A stretch of 19,765 nucleotides of DNA from Chloroflexaceae bacterium UBA1466 (GCA_002325605.1 DCSM01000031.1:43612-63376); one strand, 5' to 3'; shown: positions 1 through 7,849, counted from the first letter of the stretch. Numbers and translations: made by a program. The notes: generated by a model from the sequence alone, not told the origin.

Positions 1-91
1 GTGGTCTGGCCGTGGCCTGAGCAGGGGAAGATAAATTGGGTTTCAGACTAGGAACTTTGAAGGTGAACACCTAGAAAGTAGCAGCAGTTAA
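1..91. other. Left-edge non-coding stretch or unresolved gene end
   Basis: All three forward frames meet a stop within the first 51 bases (18-20, 32-34, 49-51), so at most a few C-terminal codons of an upstream gene could be present and I cannot choose a frame. A short palindrome AGGTGAACACCT (61-72) lies just before the first gene. It could be an operator, but nothing else supports that. In cyanobacteria a homologue of the following gene often sits beside pyruvate:ferredoxin oxidoreductase (nifJ), which may lie off the left edge. Confidence 0.3.
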
Positions 92-1171
92 GTGATAGAT
101 CTCACGACGACTTACATGGGTCTCCAGCTAAAAAACCCCTTGGTCGCCTCCGCTTCGCCTCTTTCCAAAAAGGAAGAGTTAGTTCAGCACCTGGAGGAGG
201 CTGGAGTTGCGGCCATTGTGGTCTATTCGCTCTTTGAAGAGCAAATCATTCATGAAACCCGTGAACTTGATCACTATCTCCACCGAGGCACAGATTCCTT
301 TGCCGAGGCCCTTTCTTATTTGCCTAAAACAGGAACTTTCAAGCTGGGGACCGAAAAGTATCTGGCGCATCTTCAGCAGATCAAAAACCAAGTAAAGATT
401 CCCGTGATTGGCAGCTTGAACGGGGTTTCTTCAGGCGGGTGGGTCGAATATGCCAAGAAAATGGAGGCCGTCGGGGCGGATGCGATTGAACTCAATATGT
501 ACTACGTTCCCACCGACCTTCAGTTGGAAAGCACTGAAATCGAAGCGGTCTATGTCAAGTTGGTTCAGGACGTAAAGGCCCAAATCACGATTCCGCTGGC
601 CGTCAAGATCAGTCCTTTTTTCAGCGCTTTGCCGAATTTTGTCACTCGGCTGGCCGAAGCGGGAGCCGATGGGCTGGTGCTGTTCAACCGTTTCTATCAG
701 CCTGATTTTGACCTCGAAGCGCTTGAAATTGTCCCCAGCCTCACCTTGAGCGCTCCTTACGAAATGCGCTTACCGCTGCGCTGGATTGCCCTTCTCTCAG
801 GCAAAGTTAAAGCTGATTTTGCGCTTTCGAGCGGCATTCACGATGGCCAGGGAGTCGTCAAAGCGGTTATGGCGGGCGCAAAAGTAGCTATGACAACTTC
901 TGAATTGCTCCGCAATGGGATTGGGCGAGCGAGCGAGATTTTACGCGAAGTCGAAGCCTGGTTGAAAGCTCATGAATACACTTCGCTCCAGCAAATGTGT
1001 GGAAGTATGAACCAAGAAGCAGTGGCTGAACCTGCGGCTTTTGAACGCGCCAACTATATGCGGGTTTTGAGTTCGTTTGATGAAGGCGAAGCGGCCCATA
1101 CCGCAATTAGTGCTAAGTTGATTCACCCTGTTTTGACAGCTTCCACTGAGCTTTGGGGAGATTCAGAGTAA
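92..1171 (+). CDS. Dihydroorotate dehydrogenase-like flavoprotein
   Basis: A 359-residue TIM-barrel protein of the dihydroorotate dehydrogenase-like family. Visible marks are the N-terminal NPLVASASPLS segment (15-25), GSLNG (107-111), the strand ADAIELNMYYVPTD (129-142), AVKISPFF (170-177), GADGLVLFNRF (191-201) and the phosphate/FMN loop around SSGIHDGQGVVKAVMAGA (246-263). NMYYVPTD replaces the NxSxPN type of motif of true PyrD, so it probably does not make orotate. This branch is known beside nifJ or hydrogenase genes and is thought to be an FMN oxidoreductase of unknown substrate. The start is GTG with a weak ribosome site, forced by an in-frame TAA at 89-91. A terminator-like hairpin separates it from hoxE, so cotranscription is uncertain. 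Family assignment is firm; role is not. Confidence 0.88.
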   Translation: MIDLTTTYMGLQLKNPLVASASPLSKKEELVQHLEEAGVAAIVVYSLFEEQIIHETRELDHYLHRGTDSFAEALSYLPKTGTFKLGTEKYLAHLQQIKNQVKIPVIGSLNGVSSGGWVEYAKKMEAVGADAIELNMYYVPTDLQLESTEIEAVYVKLVQDVKAQITIPLAVKISPFFSALPNFVTRLAEAGADGLVLFNRFYQPDFDLEALEIVPSLTLSAPYEMRLPLRWIALLSGKVKADFALSSGIHDGQGVVKAVMAGAKVAMTTSELLRNGIGRASEILREVEAWLKAHEYTSLQQMCGSMNQEAVAEPAAFERANYMRVLSSFDEGEAAHTAISAKLIHPVLTASTELWGDSE

Positions 1172-1237
1172 ACGCCGAAAGTAAGAAAACAGCATTTTCT
1201 AGCAGCTAGTGTGGCAAATTGCCCAAAAAGGCTTCCC

Positions 1238-1357
1238 ATGCAAGCCTCATGTTCTTGCTGTCAAGTTAATGATTGCCCTAACTCCCAGTGCTGTTCAACG
1301 TTGTGGCTGGGGGTTGGGCTTTTTTGTAATCATTTTCCCAAAGAAAGGATTGTGTAG
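1238..1357 (+). CDS. Possible Cys-rich leader peptide upstream of hoxE
   Basis: A 39-codon reading frame begins at ATG 1238, 7 bases after an AAAAAGG ribosome-site-like run, and ends at TAG 1355-1357, directly abutting the hoxE ATG at 1358. The peptide begins MQASCSCCQVNDCPNSQCC and has seven cysteines in 39 residues (5, 7, 8, 13, 18, 19, 30). A GTG at 1211 in the same frame would add nine residues, including one more Cys. The frame runs through the terminator-like hairpin at 1275-1325, so a translating ribosome would melt its 5' arm. That is the layout of an attenuation leader, and Cys-rich leader peptides are known in other bacteria. I have no homologue for it, and it could be a chance frame. 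Confidence 0.3.
   Translation: MQASCSCCQVNDCPNSQCCSTLWLGVGLFCNHFPKERIV
1275..1325 (+). terminator. Intrinsic terminator or attenuator before hoxE
   Basis: The arms GCCCTAACTCCCAG (1275-1288) and CTGGGGGTTGGGC (1307-1319) pair almost completely, with one bulge and one G-T pair, across an 18-base loop. TTTTTT follows at 1320-1325. It may end transcription of the dehydrogenase-like gene. Only 32 bases lie between it and hoxE, so hox transcription must either read through or start inside it. A weak candidate promoter is TTGTGG (1301-1306), 18 bases, TGTAAT (1325-1330). Confidence 0.7.
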
Positions 1358-1888
1358 ATGCAGCCAGATACTGGCAAAATTGCCCCGCCCTCCGATGACC
1401 GACGGTGGCGTTTAATTGGGGCTTCCATGCGGCGGCACGGTTATCAATCCCACGCTCTGATCGAAATTCTGCATACTGTGCAAGAGGCTTTTGGTTGTTT
1501 AGACGAGGATTCCCTGCGCTACGTAGCTCTATCGCTGCGGGTCCCGCTCAGTCAAGTCTATGGTGTAGCGACTTTTTACCAATTTTTTACTCTCAAACCC
1601 CAGGGCAAACATTCGTGTGTGGTTTGTTTGGGAACGGCTTGCTATATTAAAGGTGGCACAAACATCATCACGGCCATTGAAGACAAATTCAAGCTCAAAC
1701 CTGGGGGCACGACAGCCGATGGGCAACTTTCGCTTCTGACGGCTCGCTGCCTGGGTTCGTGTGGGTTAGCGCCTGCTGCCGTTTTTGATGGGCGGGTGGT
1801 TGGCAAACTTGATAATGCCGAAGTCTTAAAACAACTTACGCATTTACTCAAACCGCAGGCAGCACCTACGGAAGAGGTGCCTTCATGA
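1358..1888 (+). CDS. hoxE: Bidirectional [NiFe]-hydrogenase diaphorase subunit HoxE
   Basis: HoxE is the NuoE-like, thioredoxin-fold [2Fe-2S] subunit of the cytoplasmic NAD(H)-linked hydrogenase. It joins HoxF and HoxU in the diaphorase module. The four cluster ligands are visible as C-x4-C at Cys90/Cys95 (CLGTAC) and C-x3-C at Cys131/Cys135 (CLGSC). The N-terminal helical domain includes ALIEILHTVQEAFGCLDE (33-50) and VYGVATFYQFF (67-77), as in NuoE. The 176-residue length is usual. AAAGGA, 8 bases before ATG 1358, supports the start. Its stop overlaps the hoxF start (ATGA), so the two are translationally coupled. The upstream hairpin and Cys-rich frame are the only visible regulatory candidates. 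Confidence 0.95.
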   Translation: MQPDTGKIAPPSDDRRWRLIGASMRRHGYQSHALIEILHTVQEAFGCLDEDSLRYVALSLRVPLSQVYGVATFYQFFTLKPQGKHSCVVCLGTACYIKGGTNIITAIEDKFKLKPGGTTADGQLSLLTARCLGSCGLAPAAVFDGRVVGKLDNAEVLKQLTHLLKPQAAPTEEVPS

Positions 1889-3510
1889 TGCCTGAAGAAT
1901 TGCAAGAAATTGCAACTATCGAACAAGTTTCGGAACAACAATTTCAGAGTCGCATCTATGTTTGTGTCGCTGCGGGTTGTCTTTCCTCCCAAAGTGACCA
2001 AGTCAAAGAGGCGTTGGACAAGGAAATTGCGCGGCGGGGCCTCGAAAAATGGTGTCAAGTCAAAGGCGTAGGTTGTATGGGCTTATGTGCCGCGGGCCCG
2101 TTGGTTTCGGTCAACGGAGGTGAATATCTCTACCAAAGTGCAACGCCTGCTGACGCGCTTGATCTGGTCGAGAGCCTGAATGATACGCCTGTAAAGCGGC
2201 TCCTTTGTGCGACTAACATTCCCTTTTTTCAGCGGCAAAAGAAAATTGTCCTGGAAAATTGCGGCAAGATTGACCCTGAGCGCATTGAGGATTACATTGC
2301 GAACGAAGGTTACACTGCGCTTCTGCACGCTTTGACTGAAATGAATCCCAGCGCCGTGATTGAGCAGGTGGTGCAAAGTGGGCTGCGCGGGCGCGGCGGT
2401 GCGGGTTTTCCCACAGGCTTAAAGTGGACAACAGTAGCCAAGGCGCTTGGGGGGCAAAAGTATGTTATTTGCAATGCCGATGAGGGTGATCCTGGAGCTT
2501 TCATGGATCGAAGCGTTTTAGAAAGCGATCCTCATCGGATTTTGGAAGGTATGGCGATTGCAGCATACGCGATTGGGGCGAATCAAGGGTTTATCTACGT
2601 AAGAGCCGAATATCCCTTAGCTATTAAGCGCTTAAAAATTGCGATTCGGCAAGCAGAACGCCTTGGCCTCTTAGGCAGTGCGATTTTTGGCACGCGCTTT
2701 AACTTTCACATAGATATTCGACTCGGCGCAGGGGCTTTTGTCTGTGGGGAGGAAACCGCTTTAATCGCTTCCATTGAAGGCAAACGGGGCACACCGCGCC
2801 CGCGCCCGCCCTATCCTGCGGAATATGGTTTATGGGGCCTGCCGACCTTGATCAACAATGTCGAGACTTTCGCTAATATCACCCCGATTATTCGCAAAGG
2901 AGGCGCATGGTTTGCTGAAATTGGCACCGAGAAAAGCAAGGGAACCAAAGTCTTTGCTTTAGCGGGCCAAATCAATAACACAGGCCTCATCGAAGTGCCG
3001 ATGGGAATCTCGCTGCGCGACATTATCTTTGAGATTGGCGGTGGAATCCCTGGGGATCATAGTTTGAAAGCTATCCAAACAGGTGGGCCTTCAGGTGGCT
3101 GTATTCCTAACAGCTATTTGGATATGTCTGTAGATTATGATTCGCTGGCCCAAGTTGGCTCAATTATGGGGTCAGGCGGCATGATCGTGATTGACGAAAC
3201 CTCGTCTCTCATAGATGTCGCTAAGTTTTTCATTGAATTCTGCATGACCGAGTCCTGCGGGAAATGTGTTCCATGTCGTGTCGGAACCAAGCAAATCTAT
3301 CAAATTCTAACCAAAATTGCCGATGGCATGGCTAAACCTGATGATTTGACCCTGTTGGAAGAGCTTTGTGAATTGGTGCGGAACACGAGTCTTTGTGGGT
3401 TGGGGCAATCCGCAACTAACCCCGTTATGAGTACCTTACGCTATTTTCGGGAAGATTATTTAGCGCATATTCGAGTCGATGAGCAAGAATCAAGTGAGGT
3501 TCCTGAATGA
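1885..3510 (+). CDS. hoxF: Hydrogenase diaphorase subunit HoxF (NAD/FMN)
   Basis: HoxF is the NuoF-like flavoprotein that exchanges hydride with NAD(P)+ through FMN. The 541-residue chain has a thioredoxin-fold [2Fe-2S] domain with Cys27, Cys32, Cys64 and Cys68. The flavin/NAD domain follows, with GLRGRGGAGFPTGLKW (166-181), CNADEGDPGAFMDRSVLE (196-213) and GAGAFVCGEETALI (281-294). The C-terminal [4Fe-4S] site is ESCGKCVPC (Cys458, Cys461, Cys464) plus Cys504. No extra C-terminal ferredoxin domain of the HydB type is present, which fits HoxF rather than a bifurcating subunit. The start ATG overlaps the hoxE stop and GAGGTG lies 7 bases upstream. A second ATG follows directly. The stop overlaps the next gene's ATG. 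Confidence 0.96.
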   Translation: MMPEELQEIATIEQVSEQQFQSRIYVCVAAGCLSSQSDQVKEALDKEIARRGLEKWCQVKGVGCMGLCAAGPLVSVNGGEYLYQSATPADALDLVESLNDTPVKRLLCATNIPFFQRQKKIVLENCGKIDPERIEDYIANEGYTALLHALTEMNPSAVIEQVVQSGLRGRGGAGFPTGLKWTTVAKALGGQKYVICNADEGDPGAFMDRSVLESDPHRILEGMAIAAYAIGANQGFIYVRAEYPLAIKRLKIAIRQAERLGLLGSAIFGTRFNFHIDIRLGAGAFVCGEETALIASIEGKRGTPRPRPPYPAEYGLWGLPTLINNVETFANITPIIRKGGAWFAEIGTEKSKGTKVFALAGQINNTGLIEVPMGISLRDIIFEIGGGIPGDHSLKAIQTGGPSGGCIPNSYLDMSVDYDSLAQVGSIMGSGGMIVIDETSSLIDVAKFFIEFCMTESCGKCVPCRVGTKQIYQILTKIADGMAKPDDLTLLEELCELVRNTSLCGLGQSATNPVMSTLRYFREDYLAHIRVDEQESSEVPE

Positions 3511-4121
3511 TCGTAGCTCAAAGGCCTATTTTAATAGCGAAGCAACCGTTGCAAGGCGATTGGACAGTTGCCGATTGGGAACAATTGCCTGAAGATAGCT
3601 ATTGCTATGAAGTTCTGAATGGAAATCTCACGATGACCACTGCGCCAAGTAGCTTCCATCAATGGATTACGACTCGGCTTATGCGCTATCTTGGCTTTCC
3701 TGCGGAAGATCAAGGTTTTGGATTGTGTTTTACAGCCCCGATTGGTGTTTTTCTGGGCCCAAAAATTGCAGTGCAACCTGATTTCTTCATTTTACTCAAG
3801 CCTAATTTAGGAATTCTGCGGGGCGGGCGGGTTCGTGGGGCCCCTGATTTGGTGATTGAAATTCTCTCGCCAGGCAATACGGCCAAAGAAATGCGGGAGA
3901 AACAAAAGCTCTATGCCGCCGCAGGTGTAGCAGAATATGCCGTTATTGAGCCTGAAAAGCGTATTTTGCGCTATTATCAGCATCTAAAAGATGAGGTCTA
4001 TAGTGAGGAACGGGAATTCGCTGAGGGCGAAACGATAACTTTCGCTTGTCTACCTACGATTCCCTTAGTAATCGCGCAGCTTTTTGCCGATGCTCCTGAT
4101 CCTACAATCTATGTAGAGTAG
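3507..4121 (+). CDS. Uma2-family (DUF820) PD-(D/E)XK nuclease-like protein
   Basis: A 204-residue protein with the Uma2 fold pattern: an N-terminal helix-strand part (YEVLNGNLTMTTAPSSFHQ, 34-52), then AVQPDFF (88-94), the core APDLVIEILSPGN (112-124) with Asp114 and Glu118 as likely metal ligands, Lys132 and Lys134 downstream, and AAGVAEYAVIEPE (138-150). Uma2 proteins are abundant in Cyanobacteria and Chloroflexota and are predicted endonucleases of unknown role. The gene sits between hoxF and hoxU and shares an ATGA overlap with hoxF, so it is almost certainly cotranscribed and coupled. That position is unusual, because hoxF and hoxU normally adjoin. Nothing in the protein links it to hydrogenase assembly. 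The family call is confident; its role is unknown. Confidence 0.88.
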   Translation: MIVAQRPILIAKQPLQGDWTVADWEQLPEDSYCYEVLNGNLTMTTAPSSFHQWITTRLMRYLGFPAEDQGFGLCFTAPIGVFLGPKIAVQPDFFILLKPNLGILRGGRVRGAPDLVIEILSPGNTAKEMREKQKLYAAAGVAEYAVIEPEKRILRYYQHLKDEVYSEEREFAEGETITFACLPTIPLVIAQLFADAPDPTIYVE

Positions 4122-4164
4122 AATATAAAGCTTTCAAGCCTAAAAAGCACGAGAGGAATAGCGT

Positions 4165-4884
4165 ATGACGATTCAGTCGCAGATCAAAACTCTCAAAATT
4201 GATGGCCGTGATGTTGGGGCCCGCGCCGATGAGACCATTTTGGAAGTTGCCAGGGAAAATAACATTTTCATTCCCACCCTTTGCAATGTAGATGGTCTAA
4301 CGCCAATTGGAGCCTGTCGGATGTGTTTGGTCGAGATCAAAGGCTCAAATCGCCTTTTGCCTGCCTGTGTCACGCATGTTCAGGAAGGTATGGAAGTTAT
4401 CACCAATTCCGAACGGTTGCTGACCTATCGTCGCCTTATCCTGGAGCTTATTTTCTCAGAGCGCAATCATAATTGTGCCGTTTGCGTTTCAAATGGACAT
4501 TGTGAATTGCAAGCGCTCGCCCAGAAAATCGGCATGACGCATGTCCATTTCCCCTATCTTTTTCCCCATCTTAAAGTGGATGCCTCGAATCTGCGGTTTG
4601 TAATCGACCATAATCGGTGTATTTTGTGTACGCGGTGCGTGCGCGTTTGCGATGAAATCGAGGGAGCGCATACTTGGGATGTGATGGGGCGGGGAATTGA
4701 TGCTCGTGTGATCACCGATCTCAACCAAGAATGGGGAACTTCGGAAACTTGCACTAGTTGCAGCAAATGTGTCCATATTTGTCCAACAGGAGCGCTCTTT
4801 GAGAAAGGTAAATCGGTGACAGAAATGGCTAAACGGCAGCAATTCTTAGCTTATCTCACTCTGATGCGGAGCAAAAAATCATGA
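4165..4884 (+). CDS. hoxU: Hydrogenase diaphorase Fe-S subunit HoxU
   Basis: HoxU corresponds to the N-terminal part of NuoG and wires electrons between HoxF and HoxY. All cluster ligands are visible in 239 residues: a plant-type [2Fe-2S] site (Cys40, Cys51, Cys54, Cys68), the His/Cys3 [4Fe-4S] site in NHNCAVCVSNGHCELQ (His102, Cys104, Cys107, Cys113), and two ferredoxin-type [4Fe-4S] motifs, CILCTRCVRVC (152-162) and CTSCSKCVHIC (196-206). The H-x-C form of the His/Cys3 motif is the HoxU variant. The start ATG 4165 has GAGAGGA 7 bases upstream, 43 bases after the Uma2-family gene. The stop overlaps hoxY (ATGA). Confidence 0.96.
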   Translation: MTIQSQIKTLKIDGRDVGARADETILEVARENNIFIPTLCNVDGLTPIGACRMCLVEIKGSNRLLPACVTHVQEGMEVITNSERLLTYRRLILELIFSERNHNCAVCVSNGHCELQALAQKIGMTHVHFPYLFPHLKVDASNLRFVIDHNRCILCTRCVRVCDEIEGAHTWDVMGRGIDARVITDLNQEWGTSETCTSCSKCVHICPTGALFEKGKSVTEMAKRQQFLAYLTLMRSKKS

Positions 4885-5414
4885 GCAAACCAACCCTGGC
4901 GACTCTTTGGTTAGACGGCTGTTCAGGCTGCCACATGTCTTTCTTAGATATTGACGAGCAGATTATTACCCTTGCCGAGAAGGCGGACATCGTTTATTGT
5001 CCCTTAATTGATGTCAAAACCTTTCCAGAGATGGTGGATATTACTTTAGTTGAGGGTGCAGTAGGTAATAAAGAGCTTTGGGAAAAAATCTATCACGTTC
5101 GGCAGCACACTAAAATCCTTGTTTCGCTAGGGGATTGTGCTGTAACAGGGAATGTACCTTCAATGCGGAATCCTTTTGGCGTGCATCCCACCTTAGAACG
5201 GGCTTATCTGGAAGAAGGAAATCTCTTTCCCCAGATTCCCAGCGAAATCGTACCGCCGTTGTTGAGCTATGTGCGGCCCGTTCACGAAGTTGTCAAAGTT
5301 GATGTTTTTGTCCCTGGCTGCCCGCCGCCTGCGGAGGCCATCCTCTTTGTGTTAAGCGAATTGTTGGAAGGGCGGCTGCCCGAAATTGGTGAAAAAAGCA
5401 GATTTGGCAGATAG
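4881..5414 (+). CDS. hoxY: [NiFe]-hydrogenase small subunit HoxY
   Basis: HoxY is the small subunit that carries the proximal [4Fe-4S] cluster next to the NiFe site of HoxH. The 177-residue size is typical of group 3d enzymes, which lack the medial and distal clusters of larger small subunits. The four ligands are visible: Cys14 and Cys17 in DGCSGCHMSFLD, Cys86 in SLGDCAVTGNVP and Cys147 in PGCPPPAEAI. There is no Tat signal, consistent with a cytoplasmic enzyme. The start overlaps the hoxU stop (ATGA), and hoxH follows after 11 bases. Confidence 0.96.
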   Translation: MSKPTLATLWLDGCSGCHMSFLDIDEQIITLAEKADIVYCPLIDVKTFPEMVDITLVEGAVGNKELWEKIYHVRQHTKILVSLGDCAVTGNVPSMRNPFGVHPTLERAYLEEGNLFPQIPSEIVPPLLSYVRPVHEVVKVDVFVPGCPPPAEAILFVLSELLEGRLPEIGEKSRFGR

Positions 5415-5425
5415 GAGTTTGCAAA

Positions 5426-6853
5426 ATGGGCCAAACCATTCTTATTGATCCTGTGACTCGCATTGAAGGTCATGCCAAGATTACGATTCAACTCGATAAT
5501 GAAGGTCAAGTGCAAGATGCACACCTGCATATCGCGCAATTTAGAGGTTTTGAAAAGCTCTGTGAAGGCCGCCCCTTCCAAGAAATGCCTTCTTTAATGG
5601 CACGTGTCTGTGGGATTTGTCCTGTAAGTCATTTGGTTGCAGCAGCTAAGGCTTGTGATGCGTTAATGGCGGTGCAAATTCCCCCGCCAGCCGCGAAGTT
5701 GCGAGCCATTATAAACTTAGCCCAGTTGATTCAATCTCATGCCGTGAGCTTTTTCTATCTTGCTTCGCCAGATTTGTTGCTCGGTATGGATAGTGCGCCC
5801 GAAAAGCGCAACATTTTTGGGGTTTTACAGGCTAATCCTGGCTTGGCGCGAGATGGGATTCGGCTGCGACAGATGGGCCAGCAGATGATTGAGTTGCTGG
5901 GGCAAAAACGGATTCATCCCGCTTGGATTGTGCCTGGCGGCGTTAGTGCGCCGCTCACGACTGAGCATCGGAGCCAAATGCTCCAAATGATCCCTGAAGG
6001 CTACACCCTTATTGAACGAACGCTCAGTTGGTTCAAACGTTCCCTAAATAATTACCGCGAAGAAACACAATCTTTCGCTAATTTTCCCTCCTTATTTATT
6101 GGTTTAGTGAATAAAGATGGTGAATTAGAGCATTATGATGGTCATCTTCGAGTCGTAGATTCAATGGGCCACATCGTTACCGATAAAATTGACCCAACTG
6201 ACTATCAGGAATATGTTGGCGAAGCGGTGGAACCGTGGTCTTATTTGAAAAGCACCTATTATAAACCGCTTGGTTATCCTCAAGGAATCTATCGGGTAGG
6301 GCCTCTTGCTCGTCTAAACATTATTGATCGTTGCGGAACGCCATCGGCTGACCAAGAGTGGGCTGAATTTAGAGAACTTCATCGAGGAGCGGTATTAAGT
6401 TCCTTCTATTATCATTATGCTCGCTTGATCGAGATCCTTTACGCCTTTGAGAAAATCGAGCGGTTGCTCAATGAACCCGATATTATGGACAAGCATGTGC
6501 GGGCTTTTGCGGGCGCAAATAATATGGAAGGCATTGGGGTTTCTGAAGCCCCTCGCGGCTTCTTGATTCATCATTTTAAGATTGATGAAAATGGCTTAAT
6601 GAAGTGGGCTAATCTTATTATTGCCACTGGGAATAATAATTTGGCAATGAATCGCGGGGTTCTCCAGGTTGCAAAACATTTTATCACTGGCCAAACGATT
6701 ACGGAAGGAATGCTGAATCGAGTAGAAGCAGTGATTCGTTCTTTTGACCCTTGTCTGAGTTGCTCAACTCACGCTTTAGGGCAATATCCTCTGCAAATTC
6801 AATTGTTAGCCCCTAATGGTGAAATCCTAGATGAGGTTAAAACTGAGGGCTAA
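5426..6853 (+). CDS. hoxH: [NiFe]-hydrogenase large subunit HoxH
   Basis: HoxH holds the NiFe active site. Of 475 residues, the N-terminal L1 motif RVCGICPVSH supplies Cys62 and Cys65, and the C-terminal L2 motif DPCLSCSTH supplies Cys443 and Cys446. The family start motif IDPVTRIEGHAKI (7-19) is also present. After His449, 26 residues remain (starting ALGQYPLQ). By analogy with other HoxH proteins the protease removes this peptide after nickel insertion, between His449 and Ala450. A strong ribosome site (TAGGAG, 8 bases before ATG) overlaps the hoxY stop. The protease gene follows 14 bases downstream. All active-site residues are intact, so the enzyme should be functional. Confidence 0.97.
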   Translation: MGQTILIDPVTRIEGHAKITIQLDNEGQVQDAHLHIAQFRGFEKLCEGRPFQEMPSLMARVCGICPVSHLVAAAKACDALMAVQIPPPAAKLRAIINLAQLIQSHAVSFFYLASPDLLLGMDSAPEKRNIFGVLQANPGLARDGIRLRQMGQQMIELLGQKRIHPAWIVPGGVSAPLTTEHRSQMLQMIPEGYTLIERTLSWFKRSLNNYREETQSFANFPSLFIGLVNKDGELEHYDGHLRVVDSMGHIVTDKIDPTDYQEYVGEAVEPWSYLKSTYYKPLGYPQGIYRVGPLARLNIIDRCGTPSADQEWAEFRELHRGAVLSSFYYHYARLIEILYAFEKIERLLNEPDIMDKHVRAFAGANNMEGIGVSEAPRGFLIHHFKIDENGLMKWANLIIATGNNNLAMNRGVLQVAKHFITGQTITEGMLNRVEAVIRSFDPCLSCSTHALGQYPLQIQLLAPNGEILDEVKTEG

Positions 6854-6867
6854 AAGCTTTTAGGTCA

Positions 6868-7350
6868 ATGATTCTGATAATTGGCTATGGCAATTCTCTG
6901 CGCGGCGATGATGGATTAGGCTGGTATGCGGCTAATTCTCTCGCCCAAACCCTCGCTTCGCAGGCTCCAGCTGTGCAAGTTTTGGCTTTGCAACAACTAA
7001 CGCCTGAGCTTGCGCTACCAATCAGTCAGGCTGATTTTGTCGTTTTCATTGATGCTTGTTGGTCTACAGAAGTTTGCAAAAAAGAACAAGCGCTTGTTTT
7101 TCAAGCCATTAAGCCAGATCAAGGAGCAAATTATAGCCTGACGCATCATCTCAAACCTTCAACGTTATTAGCATATTCACAACTGCTCTATGATACTTTT
7201 CCCTCCGCAGTTCTCTTTTCTATCGCCAGCCAGCATTTTGGCTATGGGGAAGCTTTATCAGCGCAAACTGCTGCTTTGTTGCCCGCTTTGCTTGAAGCGG
7301 TAACTAACCTTTTAGTGCAAAGGAATAACGAAAACGATGAAAACCATTGA
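6868..7350 (+). CDS. hoxW: Hydrogenase maturation protease HoxW
   Basis: This belongs to the HyaD/HybD/HoxW endopeptidase family, which reads nickel occupancy in the large subunit and cuts off its C-terminal peptide. The N-terminus has the family motif IIGYGNSLRGDDGLGW (4-19). Asp15 aligns with the first nickel-sensing carboxylate of HybD. Asp62 (FIDACW) is the second, and His93/His94 (LTHHLKP) supply the His ligand. Length 160 is normal. It lies directly after hoxH, its expected substrate gene, and its last 14 bases overlap the next gene. A short AGG precedes ATG 6868. Specificity for HoxH is inferred from position. Confidence 0.93.
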   Translation: MILIIGYGNSLRGDDGLGWYAANSLAQTLASQAPAVQVLALQQLTPELALPISQADFVVFIDACWSTEVCKKEQALVFQAIKPDQGANYSLTHHLKPSTLLAYSQLLYDTFPSAVLFSIASQHFGYGEALSAQTAALLPALLEAVTNLLVQRNNENDENH

Positions 7351-7789
7351 AGAAATCCTCACTGAACACCCACTTTTTCAGGGGATGGAACAAAACTATT
7401 TGGAATGGATTAGTGGCTGCGCTTCCAACACACAATTTCGGGCGGGCGAATTCATCTTTCACGAAGGGGAAGATGCTCACTATTTCTATATTATTCGCCA
7501 CGGGAAAGTAACAGTTGAGACTTTTGCGCCTGGCAGAGGCGCGATAACCTTTCAAGTCCTCAAGGAAAATGATGTTTTAGGTTGGTCTTGGCTTTTCCCA
7601 CCCAATAAATGGGCTTTTGATGCTCGCGCTCTCGATCTTACTCGCGCTTTGATCTTTGATGGCCGCTGTTTACGTGGTAAATTCACTGAAGACCCGCGCC
7701 TCGGCTACGAATTGATGCAACGGTTTGCCAGCGTCATTACGCAGCGGCTCCAAGCCACACGGATGCAATTGATGGATCTGAAGTTTTAA
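7337..7789 (+). CDS. Stand-alone cNMP-binding-fold protein (Crp-like sensor, no HTH)
   Basis: A 150-residue protein made of a single cyclic-nucleotide-binding beta-roll: HPLFQGMEQNYLEWI (11-25), FRAGEFIFHEGEDAHYFYIIRHGKVTV (34-60), and a phosphate-binding cassette region NDVLGWSWLFPPNKWAFDARAL (78-99). The chain ends after the C-helix (LMQRFASVITQRLQATRMQ), so there is no DNA-binding domain. The usual FGE glutamate and the arginine of a cAMP cassette are replaced by LGWSWL and FDARA, so cAMP binding is doubtful. This GWSWL variant is a recurring subfamily. It overlaps hoxW by 14 bases and is the last gene of the hox operon, which suggests a regulatory or accessory job in the hydrogenase. That role is inferred. 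Confidence 0.85.
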   Translation: MKTIEEILTEHPLFQGMEQNYLEWISGCASNTQFRAGEFIFHEGEDAHYFYIIRHGKVTVETFAPGRGAITFQVLKENDVLGWSWLFPPNKWAFDARALDLTRALIFDGRCLRGKFTEDPRLGYELMQRFASVITQRLQATRMQLMDLKF

Positions 7790-7819
7790 CAACAGAAGAA
7801 TAGAGCTTTTGGAAGCAAG

Positions 7820-7849
7820 TAGGGGCATTTAATTGATTAAGTGCCCCTA
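7820..7849. terminator. Hairpin between converging hox and RM operons
   Basis: The arms TAGGGGCA (7820-7827) and TGCCCCTA (7842-7849) are perfectly complementary, and most of the 14 bases between them can pair further. Flanking T-runs are weak on both strands. It lies 31 bases after the last hox-operon gene and 6 bases beyond the methyltransferase stop on the other strand, so it probably works as a bidirectional terminator. Confidence 0.65.

Noticed and set aside
61..72. AGGTGAACACCT palindrome as an operator
   Set aside because: Single short palindrome with no promoter elements or second copy in the window.
1199..1209. CTAG-CAG-CTAG inverted repeat after the dehydrogenase-like gene
   Set aside because: Four-base arms are too short to support an operator, and no promoter surrounds it.
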